A DNA stretch of 64,000 bases. It comes from Vitellaria paradoxa. Taxonomy: Eukaryota; Streptophyta; Magnoliopsida; Ericales; Sapotaceae. Location: assembly GCA_019916065.1 (NCBI GenBank), contig CM034234.1, forward strand, positions 12,878,520 through 12,942,519, written 5' to 3'. A program made the translations under genes and the position numbers. Positions 1 to 11,500 of the stretch are shown here, in pieces (position 1 is the stretch's first letter; each line of letters begins with the position of its first letter). Below the pieces are notes generated by a model. The model saw only the letters and a program-made list of their open reading frames with translations, had not been told where the DNA came from and ran no database searches.

Positions 1-2520
1 TTTTTATTAATTTTTACCTGCTCATTTTTCGGTTGTTTGTGTACTTGTTTTTAAACTTTAAAATTTTTTAAATTTTACAAATTCGCCAATTTTTACCATT
101 TTTTAATATTTGTCAATTTTTTAACAATTTATTTTACCAAAATATTAAAACATAAAGTCATACAGGTGAAATTATATTTAAATGTATATAAGAGGTGTTT
201 AGTTTGTCAAAATTAATTAAAATCTATTTTTTTTATCAAATTTTTGTATTTTTTTCTAATCAAATTTTATTATATATCATTTTTACATTAAATTTTTATA
301 TTTTTACTGTACTTTTTTGATAAATATTTTCACTCGAAACACCCTCATAACTAAATTCTTTTTTTAAACTGTGTCAATTAAACATCAAATATATATATAT
401 ATATATCTAACATATACATTTTTTATTTTTTTAAACGCCAAACGCTTCTTTAAATGTAATTACACTCATGTAAAACTAAACTAATAGTAGGTACAAATGT
501 TGTCTACGTTTAAAATTATGTTTTGTTGCTTTCAATGCCCGTTTTGGTACGGACCTAAAATAACTTTACTTAGTCCATTTGGTAAGTTTCATTTAGTGAT
601 GTTTATATTTAATATTTTTTCGTTTACATTATAAATTTTTAAGAAACAAATTTTCACTTTTGTTTTTATTTCCATTATAAATATTTTGTTAATTTTAACA
701 TTTTGATTATTTTTGTCACATTGTATTAAAATGAATTATTTTATTCAAATATTTTATTAAAGTAAAATTTTTACTTCAACAATAAAAATAAACCTAATAC
801 ATAAATTTTTTATAATTTTAAAATAATAAACGTGAAATATAAATGATTTTTTATATATATTAAACTTAGGACAAGCAGAATTTGGGTAATTATTTACATA
901 AGTCCAATTCTAACATGAAAACTATGATTTTCACCTAATCCCACATGTTCAATAAATTTAAAATTTTTTAAAATTAGGTTTTAAAGTAGTTAATTTATCA
1001 AATATTTTTGTGGTTAATACTATTTTTTCATTTCAAAACATTTGTCAATTTTAATGGATACTTATAAATTTTGATACATTTTATAAAAATGCTATTATTC
1101 TTAACTTATTAGAATATTTTTTGATTAATTTTATAAAATAAATTAAATAAATAGTGTTATTATTATCAATTCTACATTGTATTTCAACATAATAAGTTTG
1201 CTTGATTATAACTTAAAATTATGTGTTTGAAATATGTAATTAACATTAAAAGAATAAATCAATATATTTTACCTCTCTAAATTAATATACATTTATGAGA
1301 GACTTATCAATTAAATTATAATTATTTTTTATACCAACATTTTATAGCCTAGAATTTATTGGTAAATTAAGTTTCAACAATAATAATAATTAAATTATTA
1401 TTATAATTATTATCAAAGGCTAGAGCTTAGATTTTCAAAAAAATCAAAAATTTAATAATTTTTTAGACTTCAAACATAGGGGCATTGTGTAAGCTTTTGT
1501 AAGAATAAGAAAAAAAGAAAATTTTTATTAAAAAATTAATAAAAAATAAAATAAAGAATAAAGAAAGACACCATATTGAATTTAAAAAGTAACTATTCGA
1601 ATTTGGTATATTTTATTGTTTGTGCTTTACAAGGAATTTTTTACAAACTATTAACAATAAATAATTAAATATAATAAATATATATAATTATGAAATTCAT
1701 AAATACTTACCTTAATAGCAAACTTACCTTAAAAAGAAAATAAGTTATATTTGTTGAAATTACAAATCGAGAGTAAATATTGATATTTTTAAGTATGTTA
1801 TAAGTATATATAGCACTTGAATCCTAATTTAAAATAGAAGAATTAATTTTTAAAAAGTAGTGATGTACTTTTTCTCTCTGAATTAATGTAAATTATGAAT
1901 TTTATCTGTTTAATTAAAAAATCATTTAAATGCATATCAATTTCAAAAATACAATTACATATTATTTTAAAGGCTTTTTTGTGAATAAATTATTCTAGTA
2001 CTGGTTTTCTTGGATGAGGGGGTTGCAGTCGAGGGTTGACTGCAGCGGCTGCAGTCGGATGAAACGGTACCGTTTTATCTTCAAAACTTATTAATTTGGT
2101 AAGGCGTGTTAAACAGAAAGACTGAGTGGAAAGTAAAAAAATTATAAATAAAAATAATTAAATTTTTATTTGATTATGTTAAAAAATAAAACAAAATAAA
2201 AAATAATTTTTACGTAATTAAGTAACTTTTAATAACTTTTTAGAATTTGGTAAAACAAATATAAATTTTTAGTAACGTTTTACAATTTTTTACGTGTTTA
2301 ACAAATAGTTTTGAAATTTTTTAATAAAATTAAAATAAAATAATAGTTATATTTCCCACCAACACATCAAAAATTTGACGTGCTGACAAGGCATAGGATA
2401 AATTATTCTAGCGCTAGTTTTCTTGCCTGCACTTCATCCGATAGGAGTGAACATTAAGGCTTAGTGTTTTACGCGCTCAAATTCGCGTGGGACTACCATC
2501 TAACTTCGCCGCCCAAGAAG
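1..2520. other. AT-rich intergenic DNA, no gene seen
   Basis: No coding exon or RNA gene was recognised. The stretch is A/T-rich with a short TA microsatellite near 391-406. A motif of about 28 bp (ATAAATTATTCTAG followed by a similar GTTTTCTTG tail) occurs near 1984 and again near 2399. This pair may bracket an old insertion of about 410 bp. Confidence 0.6.
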
Positions 2521-2523
2521 GAA

Positions 2524-3782
2524 GGCGGGTTCATTATTGATTCACAGGAAAAAAAAAAAAAAAAGATCTTGTCATTAATTGCCAAAATTTGTCCAAAGTA
2601 GTCAGAGACCTTATTAATAATTGAAGCCACGAAATCAAGCCTTTAAATAACCGCAAGTTAATAGCTTTGTAGTTATAATATTTTTTAATTATGTTGGAAA
2701 CGTAAGGTTTAATTTGAGAAAAAAAGAAGTTAACTTTTTTTAGCTGACTATTTATTAATCATTAAAAAGTTTTTTTTGTGTGTGCTTGGAAAAAAAAACT
2801 AATTTTTTATAATTAATTTTTTGTTTATTCAACATTTTTTGTCATTCATAATTTGAAAAAGTTTGAAATGTAAGATGTTGATTTGGTTATTTCGGAAAAA
2901 ATTTAAATTTAAATAGCAAATAAAGTGTAACTTTCTAAATGGAGTTTAAATCAGTTTAAAATTACGGATAGCAAATAAAAAAAGAAGACATAAAAAATTG
3001 GTAAGTCTATATCATGTACTATATGTAAATGTAGTATAGACATTTGTCTTTTCCTTTGTATGCAATAATTTTTCTTTAAATTAGATATTTTTAATTATTT
3101 TTCTTTAGTATGTCAACTAGATAGACATGACTAACGAAAGCCCAATGTTAAAAAATTTAATGGCTTAAGTGTACTACTACGACAAATTGACTTATCAGGC
3201 CAATGGATTATGTTATTGAGAGAAATATTTTATTAATGAGATAGACATGACTGCCGAAAACTCGATATTAAAAAATATCAAGTGGCTTAGGCATACTAAT
3301 ACAACAAATTGACTTATCATATCAAGGGCTATGTTACTGGGGGAAATCCTTTGTCAATAAGACAAACATGACTGATGAAAGCCCAATGTTAAAAAATATT
3401 CGATAGCTTAGATATATTAGTTATGTTACTGGGGGAAATCCTTTGTCAATAAGACAAACATGGCTGATGAAAGCCCAATGTTAAAAAATATTCGATAGCT
3501 TAGATATATTAATACAACAAATTGACTTACAATACTGAGAGTTAAGTTATCGGAGGAAATGTTTTGTCAATGAGGTAGACATGGCTGCTGAAAACTCGAT
3601 ATTAAAAAATATTCAATGGCTTAGGTATATTAATATGATAAATTGACTTATCAAATCGAGTGCTATGTTATTAGGGGAAACTTTTTGTCAATTAGACAAG
3701 CACACCTTCCGAAAAATTCGATGTTAAAAAATATTCAATGATTTAGGTATATTGATACAATAAATTGACTTATAAGAGTGAG
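2524..3782. repeat. Array repeat copy A: leader plus 120-bp tandem array
   Basis: A leader (about 2524-3115) is followed by about six tandem units of 120-121 bp. The anchor (G/A)ACATG(A/G)CTG recurs near 3124, 3244, 3365, 3457 and 3578, and a diverged unit lies near 3699. The fourth unit is shortened. Each unit carries a conserved CAAATTGACTTATCA block. The leader and array recur directly downstream as copy B. No long open frame is present, so this looks like a dispersed minisatellite-like element rather than a gene. Confidence 0.75.
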
Positions 3783-6700
3783 GCCTATTGATTCACCGCA
3801 AACAAAAAAAAAAAAAAAAAGAAAGAAAATAAGAATAAGAAGACGAAGAAGAAGATCATGTCATAAATTGCTGACATTCATCCAAGGTAGTCACAAGCCT
3901 TATTTATTAAAGCCACAAAATCAAGACTTTAAATAACCGTAAGTTAATAGCTTTGTAGCCGTAATTATTATTTTTTAATTATGTTGGACAGTTAAGGTTT
4001 AGTTTGAGAAAAAAAATTAATTTTTTTAAGTTGACAATTAATTAATCGTTAAAAAGTTTTTTTTTTTTTTTGGTATTTGGGAAAGAAAAAAACTAATTTT
4101 TTAGGCCCTGTTTAGCAACTATTTCGTTTTTAGTTTTTTATTTTTGTTATTATTTTTTTTTTGAAATTTGAACATGAAAATTCATTTGGAAAGTTTATTT
4201 TCAGTTTTCAAAAAGAATGAAAACTATTTTCAAAAATTATGAAAATATAAAAAATATATTTTATCAAATTTTCATTTTTAGTTTTTATTTTCTTACAAAA
4301 CAACTACTAGTTACAACCATCAATCATCATCGTTCGCTGGTTGTCACCAATATCCAGCCACTACCTCCTACCATTGCCACTACCTCCCACTCATTTCGGG
4401 TCACTGCCAAATATATTATTAGTTAATATAAAAAAATTTAATTAACATATATATAATATATTAAATTAATAAATATATTATTTTTATTTATATAAAATAT
4501 GTTAAATATAATTTAATTAATAATTGATTTTATCAATAATTAATTTAATATATTAAATAATATATTAAATATATAAATAAGTAAATTATATTAATTGTAA
4601 TTGAATTTAAATAGCTAATTTATATAAAAATATTTTATTAAATTATTTTAATAAACAATATAATAAAATATATTTAATATATTTTATTTTATTGAATTAA
4701 ATTATTTTTTATAAAAATATAATTAAAATAAGTACATTTAATTAATAAAAATATTTTATTAAATTATTTTAATAAATAGTATAATAAATTATATTTAATA
4801 TATTTTATTTTTATTGAAATAAATTATTTTTAATAAAAGTATAATTAAAATAAGTGTATTTAATTAATAAAAATATTTTATTAAATTATTTTCATAAATA
4901 ATATAATAAATTATATTTAATATATTTTATTTTTATTGGATTAAATTATTTTTAATAAAAATATAATTAAAGTAAGTACATTTAATTAATAAAAATATTT
5001 TATTAATTTATTTTAAAAAATAATATAATAAATTATATTTAATATATTTTATTCTTATTGGATTAAATTATTTTTAATAAAATTATAATTAAAGTAAGTA
5101 CATTTAATTAATAAAAATATTTTATTAAATTATTTTAATAAATAATATAATAAATTATATTTAATATATTTTATTTTTATTGAATTAAATTATTTTTAAT
5201 AAAAATATAATTAAAATAGATACATTTAATTAATTTAAATTAAATTAATTATTAAATTAAATTTAATTAATTAATATAAAAACAATTTAATGTAAATTAT
5301 TTTAATAAATAACATAATTAAATTATATTGAAAAATAATATGATTAAAATAATTAATATAATTTATTAAATCAAATTAATTTAAGTTAATTGATTTAATT
5401 AATTTAATTAACATGAAATATATTTTGCTAAATTGTTTTTAAAAAATAATTATAATAAATTATGTTTAATACATTTTATTTTTATTGGATTAAATTATTT
5501 TTAATAATTAAAATAATTAAGTTTATTGAATTTAATTAATTAACAATTATAACTACTAACTAACAACTATCGTTACCAAATGTGTTGTAAAATTTTTATT
5601 TTTTTCTACTATGAAAATAAAAAATAAAAATTAAAAAACTAAATATAAAAACTGAAAACTAAACATAAAATTTAAAAAATTGATAATTTTACCAAACAGG
5701 CCCATAGTAACTAGTTTTTTGTTTATTCAATATTTTTTAGCATTAATAATTTAAAAAAATTTTAAATGTAAGAGATTAATTTGGTTATTTCAAAAAAATC
5801 AAAAAATTAAGTAGCAATAAAGTTTAATTTTCCAAATGAAATCCTAATCAATTTAAAATTACGAATAGCAAATAAAAAGAGAAAACATAAAAAATTGGTA
5901 ATTCTGTATCTTGTACAAATGTGGCATGTGTATCTGTCTCTCCTCTTGTATTTGTCATGATAATTTTTTTAAGAAAATTAGTTATTTTTAGTTATTTTTC
6001 CCTTATATGTCAATGAGAACATGGCTGACGAAAACTTTATATTAAAAAATATTCAATGGCTTAGATATACTAATACGACAAAATGACTTACCATACCAAG
6101 GGTTATGTTATCGGGAGGAAATGCTTTGTTAATGAGATAGATATGGTTGCCGAAAGCTCGATATTAAAAAACATTCAATGGTTTAGGTTTATTAATACGA
6201 CAAATTGACTTATCAGACCAAGGGTTATGTTATTAAGGGAAATCCTTTGTTAATTAGACAAACATAACTACCAAAAGCCTGATACTAAAAAAAATTTTAT
6301 AATTTAGATATACTAATACAACAAATTGACTTATCAAATCAAGGTTATATTACTGGGGGAAATCTTTTGTTAGTAAGATAGACATGGCTGCCGATAGCCT
6401 GATATTAAAAAATATTTAATCGCTTAGTATACTAATATGACAAATTAACTTTATCAGACTAAGTGTTATACTATTGGGAGGAAATCCTTTATCAATAAGA
6501 CAAACACGGCTGTCGAAAGCTCGATATTAAAAAACATTTAATAGCTTAGATATACTAATAAAACAAATTAACATATTAGACCGAGGGTTATATTATTAGG
6601 GGAAATCATTTGTCAATAAGACACACCTTACTCCTTTAGTGTAGTCATCAACAAGTATTAATGTTCAACATTAAGAAAACATAGTATACAAGACTTCCTG

Positions 6701-6800
6701 TATTGCGGGCTTTGGGAGGATTGAGGGGTTTAAATTTGGTTTTGAAATTCAAGTTCTTAAAGTTGAATTTTATTCGTTCAATTATTGTAATTATGAAAAC
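3783..6800. repeat. Array repeat copy B, split by a Tourist-like insertion, with tail
   Basis: A second copy of the copy A leader starts near 3783 and is interrupted by the element at 4104-5703. It resumes at about 5707 and runs into five or so 120-bp units at about 6010-6620. A tail of about 170 bp (6624-6795) follows. The same tail follows the array in LCKB2 intron 2 (9770-9940), which gives the family a leader, array and tail structure. The tail contains a TTGCGGG-type motif similar to those in some plant SINE-like repeats. Confidence 0.7.
4104..5703. mobile_element. Tourist/PIF-Harbinger-like non-autonomous element
   Basis: The left terminus GGCCCTGTTTAGC and the reverse complement of the right terminus, GGGCCTGTTTGGT, are imperfect inverted repeats of the type used by plant Tourist/PIF elements. 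The flanks read TTA on the left and ATA on the right, so the 3-bp target duplication is imperfect. The element splits a repeat whose uninterrupted copy is at 2524-3782, which independently supports the insertion. Inside are about five AT-rich tandem units of roughly 122 bp between about 4620 and 5230, beginning near 4744, 4866, 4988 and 5110. No transposase frame is present. Confidence 0.65.
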
Positions 6801-8057
6801 TATCAACCTTTTGTTTTATTGTATGAATTGGGAATCTGTAATTTTTATCATTTTTTACTAACTTTTTGCTACTTCAAACTTACCTATACCTTGTACTATA
6901 TGTAAATGTGGCACGGGCATATATCTCTTCCCTTGTATCACAACAACATTTTTAAAAAAGAAAATTAGTTATTTTAATTATTTATTATTATTTTATTTTA
7001 TGTTTATCATTTTCTCTCTGTCACTCATGTCTCTAACAACTATAATATTTTGTTATAAACTTATATTAAGTTAAACAAGGAAAAATAAAAACGGAAATGT
7101 ATTCAAAATTTTTTATTTTTTTTATTTTTTGAAAAATTAACTATTTTTTCTTAGTTGTTTTTCTCCATATTGTTTATTATTTTATTTCATTTATCTAATT
7201 TTCTTTTTCTCTCACTCACATTTCTCTTCGGAGACATAAACTTAAGTATTTTGAAAGTCTAAACTTATATCCACTTGAACTATATTTGAATCAAAGATTT
7301 GTCAAGTGAAAATGGAAGGAATAAGGATTCAAAATATAATTTTTTATTTGGATTTGTGATCGAAAATAGAAGAAAAAGTATAGAATTTAAGAAACTAAAA
7401 TCAATTAAATTAAAAATACAATATATTGATAAATAATTTTTGTCTTATTATATATTTTAATAAATTTCTTCTTTTCTTTGGGCCGTGACAAAAAATAAAA
7501 GAAAAAGTGTAGAATTTAATAAATTATAATAAAATAAATTAAAAATATAATATATTAATAAATAATTTTTATCTTATTATGTTTTAATAAATTAAGATAA
7601 AAAATATATTTAAAATTTTATGTTCATTCACCGTTTTTTTTCTTTTTTTTTTTCCTTCACTAAATTCTTACTCCAAAACACAGTTAAATAAATCTATATT
7701 TTCTCCTTTGAAAAGGTTAATCAAAATCATAAATTACCAATTTTATGCTTTAAAATATTCTAAAGAGAGTGTTAGTGCAAAGTTTTATGATATTTGAAAT
7801 AATGTTACTAATATTATTTGTTGGGATGCATAATCTGTTCAGAGCTCTAAAACTTTTAAAAAAATTTAAAAATTTTAAAAATTTTTAACTTTCTGTATTT
7901 AAATTTTACCGCATCTTACTTTCACATAACCTCAATACAAATTTTTTATTTTTTAACCTTTTCTTTATTGGCAACTTCAAATTCCCGGAAAGGGACCGTG
8001 AAATGCGAAAGAATCGTGATTATCGAAACCAAAACTGTAAATCAATATTTATTATTG
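6800..8057. other. Intergenic AT-rich DNA with a third partial array-repeat leader
   Basis: No gene was recognised. About 6885-6990 again matches the end of the array-repeat leader (ACTATATGTAAATGTGGCA-type sequence), so a third, degraded copy probably starts here. The rest is AT-rich and unclassified. Confidence 0.5.
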
Positions 8058-8060
8058 TTA

Positions 8061-8366
8061 AGCGCTTATTTGGTTTGTTTTTATTTTTATTTTTTATTTT
8101 ATGTTTTGAATTTTTTTTTATATTTTTAAAAATAAGAAAAATAATTCAAAACTTATTTAGTTACTTGTGTCTTCAAAATTTATTTTCGACAACAGAAAAT
8201 GAGTTCTCAAATGAAATAAAAAATCATAAAAAATTATTTTAAAAGTTTTTAACAAAAAAATATAAAAAATCTCAAAATAAAAAAAATAAAATATTTTTTA
8301 TTTTCTTATTTTTAAATTTTCAACACAAAATAAAAATAAAAAATAAAAAAATAAACCAAAAACCAC
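8061..8366. mobile_element. Short Tourist-like MITE upstream of LCKB2
   Basis: A 0.3-kb AT-rich segment with imperfect inverted ends (AGCGCTTATTTGG on the left, reverse complement GTGGTTTTTGG on the right) lies between TTA trinucleotides, as expected for a Tourist-type insertion. The arms remain complementary for about 50 bp. It sits about 180 bp upstream of the LCKB2 start codon, so it may fall within the promoter or 5' leader. Confidence 0.55.
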
Positions 8367-8546
8367 TTAAGTATTTTTTGTATTAAAGAGAAACTTGCAG
8401 GGTTGGGGTTAACAACGAGACGGAGTCCCCAAAGCCTCTATTTATTTCAACCATCCTTCTTTGTTCTGAAGGACGAGGAAGAAACGGCGTCATCTCTTGA
8501 AACGTGTATCTATGTTTTGTATCCATATCTGCGTAAACGTAGAGTA

Positions 8547-11500
8547 ATGATTTATCACGGGACTGCAGTGAGAGCAATGGCCAAGCCCTGGTTTTTCAGA
8601 GCTGAGCAACCCATGGCTCCGGATCTCTCCGCCGACCGCTCTGTTTCTCGCGGCGGTGCCTCCTCCTCTCGCCGTCGCGACCTCGTCTTCGTCGTCAATC
8701 CCCGAGGTCTCTCTCTCTCTCTCTCCCCCCCTTCCTTTCCCTGTAATTTCCCTCTCTCTCTCCCCTGCTTTTTTCCCCCCTGTCTGAATTGCAATGGTTC
8801 AGGTGCTAATGGTCGGACGGGGAAGGAATGGAAGAAGCTACTTCCACATCTGAGGTCTCGCCTGGGCTCAGATTGTAATGTTAGTTTTCTTCTTCTTGGG
8901 ATTATGTAATGGAGATTGATACCTTACATTTTTGTGTGATAACTGCCTAGTTAATTTGACTTTAATTTTTTAATTCTTTGAAATGATTTACAGGTATATA
9001 CCTGATTAAAATGTCAGTAGAAAATTTAGTTACTGGGTAACAAAGGTTTTGATTGACTTCTAATGGAATGCTGTTCGTCTGACTTACCAACCTTCCTCAG
9101 GCATTGATTGCTACTGATGGGGTTGCATGAATGAGCATAGAATACTTTTGAAATTACGGAGACAAAAACTACAGAAGATGGTGTCAAGATGGACAGGCAT
9201 ACTCTTTGTTTTTGAATGTAAGCCATCAATTTCGGGAAAGAATAAAAGGGCCTCAGGCTTTGCTTGATGAACGGGGCAACATGAAGTGCATGACGTGCTT
9301 GATGAATGGGGCAACACGAAGTGAGAAAGTTCTCTCAGTGAGAAAGTTCTCTCAGTGATTGGATCACGTAAACTCTCTCAAATAAAGCGCAAATTGTCAA
9401 ATAGGTCCTCTCGTGGACATGGCTGTCGAAAGCCCGACGTTAAAAACATTCGATGGCTTAGATCTACTAATAGGACAAATTGACTTATCAGGCTGAGTGC
9501 TATGTTATTGGGGAAAATTCTTTGTTAATGAGACAGACATGGTCGTCGAAAGGTCGACATTAAAGAACATTCGATGGCTTAGGTATACTAATAGGACAAA
9601 TTGACTTATCAAACTGAGGGCTATGTTACTGGGGGGAAATCCTTTGTCAATGAGACAGACATGGCCATCGAAAGCCTGATATTACAAAATATTCAATGGC
9701 CTAGGTATGCTAATAATTGACTTATTAGATTGAGGGGTATGTTAGTAGGGGAATCCTTTGTTAATGAGACACACCTTACTCCTTCTGTGTAGGCTTCAAC
9801 AAGTATTACTGTTTAACATAGAGGACAACCTAGTGTACAAGATTGCGGGGTCTGCGAGGATTTGGGGGCCCTAAAGTTGGTTTTGAAATTTAGGCTCCTA
9901 AAGTTGAACATCATCCGTTCAATTATTGTGAAGTTGATCTGATAGTCAATTTTAAAAAATGGTAATTTTTTAAATTTTAATGGTTTAAAGGGTAAATCAG
10001 TAAATATATTAAGAATCCTAAAAGGGTAGGCACTTCATCACCGAGATCTCGTGATTCACTTGTTCCGTCATTCCAAGTCTGATGACTTTCTTTTTGAGAC
10101 GAATTTCATGGCCATACTCTTGCCGGTTTGGAGATTTTTGGTGTGGTAGACTCTGACGAGGGTGCCGTGGCCAATGAGGTGGCCAAGCTCGTACTTTCTA
10201 GGAAGTACATTTGATGTGGGTTGTGTGTCTTCCGCCATTGAAGGAGCTTTAACAATTGCAAAGATTTGGTTGATGTATGTTAGGTGGAATGATTTTGGGT
10301 GGGTGGGACTAACCGCCTTTAACATGCTTGCGATGGCAGGTGCGATCGGAGATATTGTTCTTTGTATTGGAAAACAATTGAACTTTCAAATCGGGGTTCA
10401 AGGCAGAAGAAGGATTTCCCATCTTTCTTGCATTCCCCCGAGTGAGGTTGAAATAGGGGAGGTTTGGCCTCTATTTTCACGGTTTTGGTTATATAAAAGC
10501 ATAAATCAAGCACTTAGGATAACCAATGCTGTTTGGTTATTCTTTATATATAAATATACACATTTTACCAAGCCTACCTTTTTGGCTTCGTACTATATTT
10601 ACCGATTTACCCTTTAAATCATTAAAATTTAAATTTGACCGTCAAATCAACTTCACAATAATTGAACGGATGAGAATCAATAGGAGCCTGAATTTCAAAA
10701 CCAACTTTAGGCCCGATCCGGTTTGGGAGGGAGTTAGTTGTAGATAGAATATTTATAATTTATTGTGCAAAATCTCTACTGCACGTATCTATAAACATGC
10801 AACATTGAAAGATCAAATGGTTAAGATTTGTTTTGGAGTAAATGACTTGAAGTTATTTTCGTCTTTTACCATCTGAATTGTTATTTACCTTGGGGCTAAT
10901 TAATGACATGACTTAGCTGTTTCAAATCATCATCTGAAATAATTAAAGGGAGCTGAGCTGAATGCTGTTGGTTCAAACTCGATCTTGTTATGTTGGATAC
11001 TTTAACTCAGGTGTATGTTTCACCATTATCATTCTCAATTACATCTATTATGCAAGTAAGTTGTGACTTTTGTTACTTTTTTGCTATATAATCTGTTAAT
11101 GAGCTTTTTAGCATTGACTCCTTCAATCTCAACGATTACATATGAATATGAAAGCATAATTTCTTCTATTTCCCTTTGAGAATGGGAGGATTTTTGATTG
11201 GGTGAATTCTGCAATTTAGGGGGAACCAATGAAAGGACATCAATTCAAATCCTGGATTTTCGAGTTGAGAGTTTATTTAAGTATTTCTCTGTTTTGTGAC
11301 CAGATATGCGAGTCTTTGACTTCAGGTCCTTCTCATGCAATTGACATAACTAGGGAGGTTGGTATCTTGAGATTCTGTGGTTTGCATTTGGAACTCAACT
11401 CAGGTATGTTAAGTGCAAATGACAACATCAATTCTTTTGCAGGCTATCCATGAAGGTGCTGATGCGGTGATTGCTGTGGGGGGTGATGGAACTCTTCACG

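Noticed and set aside
3119..3780. Possible CRISPR-like array
   Set aside because: The ~120-bp units are whole tandem repeats without separate unique spacers, and the genome is a plant.
8403..8546. N-terminal extension of LCKB2 exon 1
   Set aside because: The open frame begins with TTG and has no ATG before 8547.
10162..10617. 151-codon plus-strand frame in LCKB2 intron 2
   Set aside because: It is antisense to the captured CIPK fragment and has no recognisable domain.
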